DNA of 64,000 bases, taken from assembly GCA_039602395.1 (NCBI GenBank), contig JBCNJP010000006.1, positions 14,992,952-15,056,951 on the forward strand. Direction: 5' to 3'. Of this stretch, positions 44,368-54,262 are shown in pieces. The first letter of the stretch is position 1, and each line of letters opens with the position of its first letter. This DNA is from Deinandra increscens subsp. villosa (Eukaryota; Streptophyta; Magnoliopsida; Asterales; Asteraceae). The notes below the pieces were generated by a model, which had not been told where the DNA came from, did not search any database, and worked only from the letters and a program-made list of their open reading frames with translations. The translations under genes were made by a program, and so were the position numbers.

Positions 44368-45423
44368 TCAATTATCCAAGTACCACATCTCTTTTCTTTC
44401 ATCTGAGTTATACTTTGATGGATGTACCCTCATCTCATTCAAGATGACAGTTTCCTTCACATCTTCTTCTTCTGAAATGAGTAGCAACTCAGGATCATCA
44501 TCATCTTCATATTGAATTAGATGGGCCTCATCATTCTTTGCCTTTTTTAGTGGACAATCACTGGCATAGTGACCCAGTTTTTCACACCTAAAACATTTTA
44601 TACTACTTTTGTCTTTCTTTGGTTTAAAAGACTTTGATCCATTCGTATTACATTTTCCCTTATGCTTGCTCTTGGAAGTCTCTCCTCCATCTTTATCACC
44701 CTTGTTGTTCCTGTCCCATTTCTTCTGTTTAAGTTGTGACCCCTTGTGCCTGGCTTCCCATTCAGAATATGATAGCAACAACTGCTCTTCCTTGACAGTG
44801 TTATTGGCCTTAGTCTTTGTACCTATCCTTTCTTCAAAAGCTTTCAGCCTACCTACTATCTCTTGATATTTCACAGTATCCAGGTCCACAAACTGTTCTA
44901 TAGAAGCAACTATATGAACATACTTTTCAGTCACACTATCCAACAATTTCCTTACCAACACTGAATCTTCAATTGGTGATCCAAGGTTTGAAGATCTTGT
45001 GGCTATTGCACTCAGCCTGCCTAAGAACTTATCAACTCCTTCATTCTCCTTCATTCTGATCCCCTCATATTCACTCTTCAAGGTTTGCAGCCTTGCCTTC
45101 TTCACCCTGTCCACTCCTACAAATCTGGTTTTGATTGATTCCCATATTCCTTGTGCTGTATCTTGATATGCTACCTGCAAGATCAGATCCTCAGGCAAAG
45201 ATTGAAACAAATAGGCTATTGCGGCATTTTTTTTCCTTTGATCGATCTCTGCCCCTTCATCAGGAGAAACATCCTCCCAAAGCCCATGTATATTGAATAT
45301 GGCCTTAATTTTGATCGCCCAAATGGAGTAATTCGTTTGAGTCAACAGCGGGCATTGGAGGGGTATTGTAGTGTAGTTATTGCGAACTGTAGTTCGACTT
45401 CCACCAGGATTTGCATCACCCAT
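44368..45423 (-). CDS. Copia gag
   Basis: A frame of 351 codons starting MGDANPGGSRTTVRNNY. Residues about 25-210 form the DUF4219/UBN2 gag domain (LTQTNYSIWAIKIKAIFNIH, then AYQDTAQGIWESIKTRFVG). A single zinc knuckle CFRCEKLGHYASDCP lies near residue 275, followed by an acidic stretch (QYEDDDDPELLLISEEED). It ends MWYLDN at a TGA in the protease motif, so gag itself is complete but the link to pol is cut. Gag coats the RNA and forms the particle. Confidence 0.85.
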   Translation of the reverse strand: MGDANPGGSRTTVRNNYTTIPLQCPLLTQTNYSIWAIKIKAIFNIHGLWEDVSPDEGAEIDQRKKNAAIAYLFQSLPEDLILQVAYQDTAQGIWESIKTRFVGVDRVKKARLQTLKSEYEGIRMKENEGVDKFLGRLSAIATRSSNLGSPIEDSVLVRKLLDSVTEKYVHIVASIEQFVDLDTVKYQEIVGRLKAFEERIGTKTKANNTVKEEQLLLSYSEWEARHKGSQLKQKKWDRNNKGDKDGGETSKSKHKGKCNTNGSKSFKPKKDKSSIKCFRCEKLGHYASDCPLKKAKNDEAHLIQYEDDDDPELLLISEEEDVKETVILNEMRVHPSKYNSDERKEMWYLDN

Positions 45424-45614
45424 TGGTCTTCGAATATCAGGTGATGAGGTGCGGCGAGGTGATCTTCTTGGTGATGAGAGAAGAAATCGATGAATTTTGG
45501 ATCAATTTCTGATGAGGATCCAAGATCCCCAATTTACAGAAAAACTTCGAATGAGCGGAAATCAAGAACACTGAAGAGAGTTCATTTAATCGATCTAAAG
45601 CTCTGACACCAAAT

Positions 45615-45848
45615 TAAATCTAAGGAGCTTTGGATCGATATACAATTGAATGAAAAAAACAAAGAAATTGAGAGAGAAAGGAAATTTTATTGAGCTGTGA
45701 AAATGAACGAACGAATGAACAAACAATTAACAGAAAATAAACTAACTTATACTAAGCTAATCCTACCGTTAAAATATTTGTCAAAACTGACAACTTTAGC
45801 CCCTGATGTATTAGCAAGTTGCTAATCTTGGAATTACATTTTCTAACA
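45615..45848 (-). repeat. 5' LTR of the copia element
   Basis: On the minus strand it starts TGTTAGAAAATG. The primer site TGGTGTCAGAGC follows at about 45602-45613 (one change from the usual TGGTATCAGAGC). 234 bp, nearly identical to the 3' LTR. Confidence 0.93.
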
Positions 45849-45854
45849 ATTTTT

Positions 45855-46197
45855 ACATAGCAGTTGTAAATAGCACTCTTGTGAAGATGTAAATAGCAGT
45901 TTACCAATAGCATAAATCCGATTATGAACTTGAATTCTGATCGAAAAGAAAATTTATAAAAAAAGATGACACCAGATTTCTAATATGTAATTAATTTATA
46001 TTTGTGTAATGTTATGTAGATAGCAAAATGATAATCCAAAAATAATAAAAAATAGCACTTGACTTTTGAAACAAGACACGATATCCAAAAAGTAAACAAA
46101 TGTACTGAAAACATTGCATATCAAAAGTTAAAACTAGTCTTCTAAAGCAACACACATGCATAAAAACAAAACACCAAACTCAAACATTAAGTAGCAC
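45855..46197. other. MULE spacer between the convergent genes
   Basis: Non-coding. At least five copies of the word (ACATAGCAG, AAATAGCACT, AAATAGCAGT, AAATAGCACTT, AGTAGCACTC) and a longer piece (CCGATTATGAACTTGAATTC) that recurs at about 55885-55915. Confidence 0.65.
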
Positions 46198-46812
46198 TCA
46201 TGGCTGACTACTCTCACCGGTGGCAGGCCTTTTCAGCGAACATGTACGCCTATCATTGTCAGTTGAACCACAAAGAGTACATGCTCTTGGTTTTCTTGCT
46301 GCTTTGGTTGTTATTTTCTCGTCTATGGACTTGTACCATTTCTTTGAACCACTACCCTTTGTCCTAATACCAACCGGATTGGGGTGAGAAACTTCTTCAG
46401 GTTGATCAAACCCAAATATCTTTGAAATAACCTCGTTTGTTGGAATATGCATGCGAGTTCCACACATCTGATTAACTTCGATGACTTGATTCTTCATCTT
46501 CTCATTGTACACTGATAATTTATCCAAATCATGTCCTAAACGATCAATGATATACTCATAATGCCGAGTGATTTCACGTCTCGCATCTTGTAAGCCTTAA
46601 CAGTGGCAGGAACAACAACTTTCTTCTTGTTAGAGGTGAAAATAGCATGTGGGAGAGCATCTCTCGTCCATCTCTTCATAACATATTCCATAGGGAAGTT
46701 TACAAGTCTAGATGCCCTTAGAACATGGAATATATGCCTACAAAGCAATCCATATTGCTCATATCTGCCACATGTACATTTTATGTCCATTTCATCTGCA
46801 TTAAACATCACC
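46198..46812 (-). pseudogene. Transposase SWIM zinc finger and C-terminal knuckle
   Basis: CTCGRYEQYGLLCRH is a CXCX8CXH SWIM finger. MKRWTRDALP follows, as in FAR1 proteins. A frameshift near 46590 moves to EITRHYEYIIDRLGHDLDKL. The C-terminus has a knuckle-like CTLCGSTDNDRRTC in which the usual His is Asp. The stop is at 46198. Confidence 0.85.
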
Positions 46813-46998
46813 TGATAACAAAATAAGAATATATGTTAGTATATTGTTTAATCTTAGTGTTTATAGCTGATTAAAAATATTAAACAATGGTAAGGTACTT
46901 TATTATAAAATAGCACCTGAAGAGGTATAGTTTCTACAATTAAATATGTATAAATAGCACTTTTATGTATCATGTATAAGATGTAAATAGCACTTTAA

Positions 46999-47492
46999 TT
47001 TAGCATTTTTTTAAAAAAAACGGCATATCAAGCCACAAAATTACCTCATTTATCGCTGAACCATCAGACTCTAATTCCATAATTTGAAATTTCATGTAAT
47101 CATCGAGCTTTTCATGGTGCATGATTGATGTATGGTGGACCGCCAACTGAATTGCTTCTTGCACATCATTGAATATATTTCTAGTGTATATTTGATGAGC
47201 TTCTTTTTCTAAGACAAAACCAGTCAGGAGTTGTATACATCGTGTAATGGTCATTCTTGCGATGTTTATATCTTTGAGCTTCCATGGCGGTGTCGAAGTT
47301 GCTTAAGAATTCAACAAGAGTTATCCGGGAGTTGCCAACCTGACCCAAAAAATGATTCTCAGACTCGGAACGAGATGTTGTTCTCATCAGTCCAGACATA
47401 GACTCGTGTCGATAGTAAGCGGGTATCCAATCAGCTCGGTACCCATATATTTCAGATAACCATTTGTTACCACCAAATTCAAAATCGCTAAT
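46999..47492 (-). pseudogene. Transposase core, catalytic Glu, after the retroelement break
   Basis: Reading from the break: DFEFGGNKWLSEIYGYRADW, IPAYYRHESMSGLMRTTSRS, ESENHFLGQVGNS. The Glu of RSESEN is the third catalytic residue. FLSNFDTAMEAQRYKH follows. A frame change near 47205 joins to KEAHQIYTRNIFNDVQEAIQ. The first residues duplicate the last ones of the upstream part at 53268-53301. Confidence 0.83.
47459..47492. repeat. 34-bp direct repeat, left copy
   Basis: Identical to 53268-53301 and coding in the transposase frame on the minus strand. Confidence 0.92.
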
Positions 47493-49159
47493 TTCTTTAA
47501 CATCATCAAAACTGTATCTTCAATCAAGCTCCCCCTCAAGTTAAAATCTCGTCCGTCCAATGAGATGAATCTTCGAACAAACTCCTCCTCAACTCGATCT
47601 TAGCTCAAATCTTGAATACTTGATGACATTCAGTTTAACTCTGGTCTTTATCAACAAGCTTCAGAAGACTTGAAGTTGATGATATCTTGCACTACAGCAT
47701 CCTGCATCAAACTTAAATAATCTTGGCGCAAAACGTCTCTTCGAGACTCCAAGATAAGCCTTTTGAAAATTGATTTTATATCACGTGTTGATCAGATCGA
47801 AAATAAAGCAGAAACAAAATCTTTTTGGTTTTTTTTTAAAGTTTATATCAAAACACACCAAAAATCTTTTTGATCTTTTCTAAAATGAAATGACAATTGC
47901 AATACAGAATCAGACACTATTTTTGGTATGAGAAAGATCACTATATGGGATCATATTGATCATAACGCACTGAACTACACTTCAATTTCAATTAATTGAA
48001 ACACATAAGTCATGTCGATTGCTGGTATAATTTGTCCATCTTAAGCTCAGACATAATCATACTCATAACATCTGGATATGTTAAGGTATTGATTAGATTT
48101 GCTTTGACCAGTGTACCCCACACTATCAGACATTTTCAGACATTTTCTGTTTTTTTTCTTTCTTTTTCTTTTGTGTGAATACACTTGTGAAATTTCACAT
48201 AGCATAATATTTTTCATGATACAGTCAACTGTGTTCCATGCAAAAAGAAATAAGAACGTTAAATCGTCTACCTTAAGGTCGATCTTTCGATACGCAGATA
48301 AGGCCTCGGATTTAACAAAATAAGAAAATAAAACAAGTTGAAGTTGTATAACTCAACAACAATCAGGTCGGTACTCCCGTACACGCAGAGAAAGTCCGAT
48401 GAGTTATACGAAACACCAAAGAAAATAAAGCAGAACGTCAAACGAACAACAATCAGGTCGGTCTTTCGACACGCAGAGAAAGTCCGATCGTTTGACAAAA
48501 TAAAGAAAATCAAACAAGTTTAAATCTTTGCAAAATGAACGCATGTGTACACAGTGACTTCTCATTACTGCTTTTCACACTTATTTTTCTTTTTGTGTCA
48601 TAAAATACGCATCAAGATGTTATCCACATGGTCAAGCATTAGTATTTAGTGTATATCACATCTGAATACTTTCTGATTTGTCGAGCCTACCAAGCACATC
48701 AAACAATGATCTTATGGCTCTTTCATCTACTCTATCCATGAGTCAGATACGTATGCCAATGTACCATCATTTCCCAATGATCAATTTCTCACAATTTTAT
48801 ATTAAGCATGTATTCACCTTCCTTCCTTATATATTTTGCATGTAATCACCTTCTCCCCATACCATGCATTTTCTCAATTACTCCCCCTTACTTACAATTC
48901 TCCCCCTTAAAATGAAAACTCTATTTTTGGATTTTCATTTTACACAAAAATAAGACCCTATTTTTGGCTTTTTGAGAAAAGTTTGTAAAGAAAGAAAATT
49001 GATCAATCAACACGGATATGTTTCAGATTTTAGAATTCAGAAAATGTGCAGTTTAGAAAAATATTTCATGAAATTTAAATTAAGCAGAATACTCCTCCAT
49101 CAACAACTTTTCAATCGTCGATAGGTCTTCTAGAAGTACCTGCACACTGGTCAAACTGA
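47493..49159 (-). other. Non-coding 3' part of family A copy 2
   Basis: No pol is recognisable. It contains a three-unit tandem repeat (48260-48520) and CTCCCCCT/CCCCCTTA tracts (48885-48910) that may be old polypurine tracts on the minus strand. The last purine tract is at about 47525-47535. Confidence 0.6.
48260..48520. repeat. Three-unit degenerate tandem repeat
   Basis: Each unit has AGGTCGGT(CTTTCGA)CACGCAGAGAAAGTCCGA and ends ACAAAATAAGAAAAT-like. Starts are roughly 48270, 48362 and 48455. The unit ends mirror each other (TCGTTTGAC / GTCAAACGA), giving short palindromes. Confidence 0.7.
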
Positions 49160-52100
49160 TTAGTTCACAAATGACCCGAAGCGGATCGCTTCTGGTCGAC
49201 CAGTGTCCTGATTTTGCTTTGAAACCACCTTAGGTTTCCATTGTTGTTGTTTTGGTAATTCAGTTTTCGATGAAACAGTCACAGGTGACTGTGATGATGA
49301 ACCGACATTTTGATCCTTTGAAAACTTTGGAACAAAACGTTTTTGTTTTTGAAAGAATGTAGGTTCAAATTCATCAAAAACTCTGCCTTGTTCATTGAAG
49401 AACTTAGATTGGGCAGGTTTACCAAAAACTGGTTTCTTGTGAAACCTTGAATTCGATTCAGCAGAAAGTGGACAATCTTTTGCCATGTGCCCTCTGTGAC
49501 GGCAAACATAACATAAACGTGTGGATTTGTCCCACTTTTGATGTACCTGTGACGAACACACATGAATATCTCTAACATGATCAGAAATAGAATCATATAC
49601 CTGATGACGATGATCATGCACCCATTTAGAAGTTGGGCTATGAGATTGAGAACTTGCAGATGATATATGATCTTTCACAAAAACTTCGGAAATCTTCCGA
49701 GCATCCACGCAATGAAGAGGAAATTCTTTGTCAGAAAATAATTGAACCGAACCCTTGAGTTTGTAAAAACGTTCGGGTTGAATTTTATCAGCTTGAAAAA
49801 CTTCCTTCTTCACTTGTTTCATCTTTAATTTCTTCAAATCTGGGGATGAAGATGCCTGAACCTCTACAGCGATATCCTTCTTCTCATGAAAACCCAAACC
49901 AACATTCTTGCCAGATCCTTTCATCTCCGATGTAGAATGACCATTCTTGGCTAATCTTGTGAATTCAGCTTTCACTTCAGGAAGTTTCTTTTGATCATAG
50001 AAAATTGACTCATCAATTTCAGGTTGAGACTGAATCTTGTCACTGGACGTAGCCGACTTCTCATTATCAGCAGAAGAAGAACCCGAAACAAACTTTGGTG
50101 CTTGAGGAATCTCAGATTTCAAGATCTTTTTCTTGTTCTTTTTGTTTTTCTTCTTCTTGACATCTTTTGCTTCTTCAGAAGTAGCAGATGAAGTCTTTAA
50201 ATAATCAACATCCTCAACATGTTCCTTCACTTCTTTGAAAGCTTCCTTGATATGAGCAGGGGGTGATGCAGTTTTATCAAACATTCTTTCAAAGTTTGCA
50301 TCATTTGCTAAGAAGCTTGTGAAAACTTGAGAATTTGAAACATTGTTGAGCAATCTTTTAGCATCAAGAACTTGAATTTTGAGATCAGAAATTTGCTGTT
50401 GAGCTTCTGCAAATTCCTTTTCTTTAGCAATCAAACGCTTAGTAACTTTGTGAGTTTCAAACTTTTGCAAACGAAGATTGTCAAGACCTTCATGTAACTC
50501 CTTCTTCAGTTTATCCTCATTTCTCTTTTGAATTTCCAGATTTGCAGTTTGAACCTTGTTAACTCTAGCCAACTCCCGCTTATCATCTAATAACTTTTCC
50601 ATATCAACTTGATATGCTTTGATTTTAGCATCAGATTCTTCAATACTCTTAGTAAGCAGATCAAGCTTGGTCTTGGATTTGTCAAACAAATTCTGAAAAT
50701 CATTCGCTGCATCTTCCGCCTCTTCCTTCCATTTCTTCACTTCTTGCATCAATTCATCCTTTTCTTCACAAATCTCAGCGTTTGAAGTTTCAACATTTTT
50801 CTTATCTTGCTTCAAAACATCGATAACTTCATTCAACATTTTGATTTCAGTAACCAAACCTTCATTCTTCAAAACCAACTCTGTTTCATGTTCTTCAGAA
50901 ATTTTCAATGCAGAATTAATCACATCAAATGCGTCAGACAATTGTTGAACCTTCTGTCATCAACAAAGCATTTTCCTTCATCAGACTTTCCAAGTTTTCA
51001 GCAGATTCATATGAACTTGGAATTGAACTAGTATCAGAACTAGTATCCGAACAATAATCTTCTTGTAAATCATGAGTAACTATGAAAGCTGATGAATCAT
51101 ATCCAAATTGTTTACCCCAATCAATAGCACCATCTTTTTGAACTGTCAAAGCTGTTGTCTTGCCTGTGTTACTTGTAGATGGTTGAGTAAAACCAGGTTT
51201 GGATGATTGTGGAGTAACAGATTTCTGTTGACATTCTTTGGCAAAATGTCCAAGTTGTTGACAGTTATAACACTTTAACTTTGACTTGTCGAAACCCAAC
51301 TTGTCACCAGAAATTCGTCTTCCATGTTTCTTGAAAAACCTCTTTGACCGTTGACATAACATAGCATATTGCCACGAAACATCCAATTCAGTCAATTGAT
51401 CATCATCAAGTTCATCAAGATCTTCACTGGTTAACTTTGCATCAGCAACATTTTTGAGAATCAAACCAAAAGATGATGAAATCAATGCAGAAATCATTTT
51501 GGCACAATCCTCCGTTGATTCAGCCGAGAAAGCACTTTGAGTTGAAATATTCGGAATTGTGAAATGGCAACCTCGTGAAGAATTATTATCAGAATTTCCT
51601 GAAGCTCCAGCTAGAAAAGCAACACTTGGTGCAGAATTCAAATTTGGTTTAGCTTTAGCATTCATGCTTGCTGAATTTTCACCATGATACAACTCAGGAT
51701 GTTGCAAGGTAGCAGTTGATTTCTTTGAATTTAACATTTCCATTTCACGAGCATGAAGCTTTCCAGTAAGTTCATGAAATGTCAACGTTGAGTATTCTTT
51801 ATCATGAGTGATAAGCAAAACATAATTTTCCCATTTGTCTGGTAATGCTTCCATAATCTTTTCCTTTAACTCTTCATCAGTTTTCTCAATTCCCACAATC
51901 TTCAATTCACTAATCAGATGAGATAACCTTGAAACAAGAGCTGTTATATTTTCATTCTCATAATGCTGGAAATTATCAAATTCTTTACTCAAAACCTTCT
52001 TTCGACTTTTCTTATACTGATCATTTCCTTCACACCTTGCTGATAAAGCATCCCATAACTGCTTTGACTTCTTACACGTGCTGAATTGATGTAACAGTTC

Positions 52101-52412
52101 AGTAGGTAAAGCCATGGTAAGATAACCATATGCTTTTTGTTCAAGTTCATAACTCTTTCTTTCAGCAGCATCAAAATCTTCAATTTCCTTAGACTCTCCA
52201 TCTTCTTTTGGTTTTTCATACAATTTTCTAATTGGAATCCATAAGTCAATATTATTTGTGCTGATATACGCTGAAAATCGTTTCTTCCAATTCTGATAAT
52301 CTTCTAATTTCAACAATTTGGGAACTTTCTGACTTGTTCCGATTTCATTGTCATAATTCATCATGGTCTGCATAGCACTTTGCATTGAGGCAAAAGCTTG
52401 AAATTCCGACAT
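49160..52412 (-). pseudogene. Family A gag with two zinc knuckles and a long coiled coil, one frameshift
   Basis: The start is MSEFQAFASMQSAMQTMMNY at 52412. The first part (to 50934, ~492 codons) has the DUF4219/UBN2 domain (LLKLEDYQNWKKRFSAYIST, then LWDALSARCEGNDQYKKSRK) and knuckle CYNCQQLGHFAKECQ. A one-base shift at about 50934-50941 leads into 593 codons: ~200 residues of charged coiled coil (EICEEKDELMQEVKKWKEEA), a KKKKNKKNKKK run, a second knuckle CYVCRHRGHMAKDCP and a basic Gln/Lys-rich tail. At ~1,085 codons it is about three times a normal copia gag. No protease motif follows. Confidence 0.85.
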
Positions 52413-52439
52413 CGTTGAAAAATTTGAAAAATAATTCTG

Positions 52440-52692
52440 ATCTGACCGAACTTGTCCGAACCTACTGTACCCTCCGAGCTTCCTCCGAACTAGTCCGAAC
52501 TTCACCGAACACCTCCGATCTCTCACCGAACCTCAAATTAACTCCGAACTTCAATAAAACTCCGAACCTAGACCGATCTACCACCGAACTCTCGCCGAAC
52601 ACTACCGAACTCTCACCGAACTCCTCCGAGTCACCTCCGAACCTCAAGTTCGGAGCGGTTACTCCGAGCTTGCCCAGTAACCTCCGAACCTC
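52440..52692 (-). repeat. CCGAAC leader array of family A copy 2
   Basis: 19 CCGA tetramers in about 250 bases, mostly TCCGAAC or ACCGAAC on the plus strand, just upstream of gag. The position matches that in copy 1, while the exact spacing differs, so the array is a family trait. Confidence 0.8.
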
Positions 52693-52905
52693 GAAGTCAT
52701 TTTTCGAAAACTCGTGAAAACGGACTGATTTTGACGAAACTCGATATGATGGATCAGAAAATTCGATAGAAAACGGTTTATGAACAATTTTAGCACAAAA
52801 CACACGTCAGAAATGATCGAAAACACGTAACGAAACTCGAGAAAACTTCAAAAACGTTCAATAATCCGAGAAAAGCAACCACAGATCAGTAGAGTGAACC
52901 AGAAA

Positions 52906-52917
52906 GCTCTGATACCA
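52906..52917 (-). other. Primer-binding site of family A copy 2
   Basis: Minus strand TGGTATCAGAGC, two bases from the LTR end, matching initiator tRNA-Met. Confidence 0.87.
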
Positions 52918-52919
52918 CT

Positions 52920-53265
52920 TGAAAATGCGTGAGCATATGGATCGTCTACTCAATCTAGCTAATCGGACATCGAAACGTAATTAACCGATTGTTTTATTGA
53001 TCAAACGAGAACAATTACAATCAGTAAACACTTAGAATCAGACACAGAGAAACACACTCAGAAACACACACTTAAGAAATCTCTCACACTCAGAACTGCT
53101 AAACACAAAGACCAAACAACTATATATACCCGATCGGCCGAACTCCCTCCGAACCCCAGGTTCGGCCGGTCCGAACTTCAGGTTCGGACCTAGTTCGGCC
53201 AACCCTAAATTGGCTTGAACTTGGTCTTCATTTGATACTTCACACGACGCACATTTCATGTATCA
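52920..53265 (-). repeat. 5' LTR of family A copy 2
   Basis: 346 bp, minus strand TGATACATGAAATG...GCATTTTCA. It contains CCGAACTCCCTCCGAACC and inverted GGTTCGG words. Two extra bases (AC) lie between it and the 34-bp host repeat. Confidence 0.85.
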
Positions 53266-53267
53266 AC

Positions 53268-53301
53268 ACCATTTGTTACCACCAAATTCAAAATCGCTAA
53301 T
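53268..53301. repeat. 34-bp direct repeat, right copy
   Basis: Identical to 47459-47492. Both are part of the transposase exon (…DFEFGGNKW), so one copy was generated at insertion. Confidence 0.92.
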
Positions 53302-53776
53302 GATTTTTGTCCATTTCAACTCAAATTCATGTGGTGCTAACGAATCAGTCCAGACGATGTTGCACAACCGTTTTCTGAAAGAGACATCGGCCTTTAGAGT
53401 TTTGCCAACCTAATTAAAAAAAAAGGAGTAACTATAAAAGTAAACGTGATTACAGCAAATAAATGATGTAAACTAGAAAAGTAAAAGTGTTTTTTAAAAA
53501 GAATTATTGTGTAAGGTGTAAAAGTAGCACCATGACATACAACCAGCTCTTTGTTACCTTAAATCCGTGTAAAAATAGCAAGCTGTTAATAAAAGAAGCT
53601 CTTTGTTAATCTAAGCTAGAACATTGAAAATATCAGTATATCACCATGACAACATATGAAAAATCTTTTGTATAACCAATAAAAATAGCACTGTAGAAAC
53701 TCTGTAATTAGCACTTCATAGAAAGTTTTAACGCACTTTATCAACAACATAAATCAGATTGTGATTGGTTTTAAAA

Positions 53777-54242
53777 TCAGAAGGTGTTACTAACCTTTGT
53801 TGCAAGTTTTTTCATGATGTGCCACATAAAAAACCTGTGACGAGAGAGGGGCCAAACTTCACGTATAGCCTTACTCATAGCGGAGTCTTGGTCCGTCACG
53901 ACAACGCGGGGTTCTCTCCCATGAGCACGTTTAAATGAATGTAATAACCACCCATACGAATCAGCTGTCTCTGACCCCAACAAAGCAGCATCAAGGCATA
54001 TGTTGCGATGGTGATTATCATTGCCCGTAAAAGGGACGAAGACCATGTTATATCTAGCAATGTGTTAATACCAAAAAAATAAATATAAACTTAGACAAAA
54101 AAATAGTAATGGAAAAAAATATAAAAAATAAAAAGATTTGGAATGTGTAATTGTTTGTACGAAATGTGGAATCAAATGAGATTACATCCCCAAAAACCGA
54201 GTAGCTTCTTTTCATCTCTTGATCACACCAAAATAGCCCCAC
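53777..54242 (-). pseudogene. Transposase core, first two acidic positions
   Basis: LFWCDQEMKRSYSVFGDVIS and FDSTFRTNNY carry the first catalytic Asp. An AT-rich piece of ~90 bases (about 54065-54155) follows, probably an intron. Then MVFVPFTGNDNHHRNICLDA, VVVTDQDSAMSKAIREVWP (second Asp) and HRFFMWHIMKKLATKV. The GTTAGT after ACAAAG at 53793 is a likely donor site. This is the MULE (Pfam) transposase pattern. Confidence 0.85.
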
Positions 54243-54262
54243 TAGTGACCCTTGATTTCCGG

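Larger units (their letters stand above)
40905..45848 (-). mobile_element. Complete but coding-defective Ty1/copia retrotransposon
   Basis: Two 234-bp LTRs (40905-41138 and 45615-45848) are flanked by ATTTTT at 40899-40904 and 45849-45854. On the minus strand the order is gag, protease, GAG-pre-integrase, integrase, reverse transcriptase, RNase H, the copia order. The LTRs differ at only two positions (the outer base and 41071), so insertion is recent. Yet the coding region carries several stops, frameshifts and one catalytic change, so this copy cannot have moved itself. Confidence 0.95.
47493..53267 (-). mobile_element. Family A element copy 2: 5' LTR and gag only, no 3' LTR, 34-bp flanking repeats
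   Basis: The minus strand has 5' LTR (53265-52920), primer site (52917-52906), CCGAAC leader array, a long gag (52412-49160) and 1.6 kb of non-coding DNA ending in a purine tract (TTGAGGGGGAG, about 47525-47535). Some 30 bases later the host MULE gene resumes with no 3' LTR. The host bases 47459-47492 are repeated exactly at 53268-53301 (34 bp). No pol is present. The missing LTR and long duplication do not fit integrase-driven insertion. Confidence 0.88.

Noticed and set aside
47493..53267. Ordinary integrase-mediated insertion with a 5-bp duplication
   Set aside because: The 3' LTR is missing and the flanking repeat is 34 bp, identical and coding.
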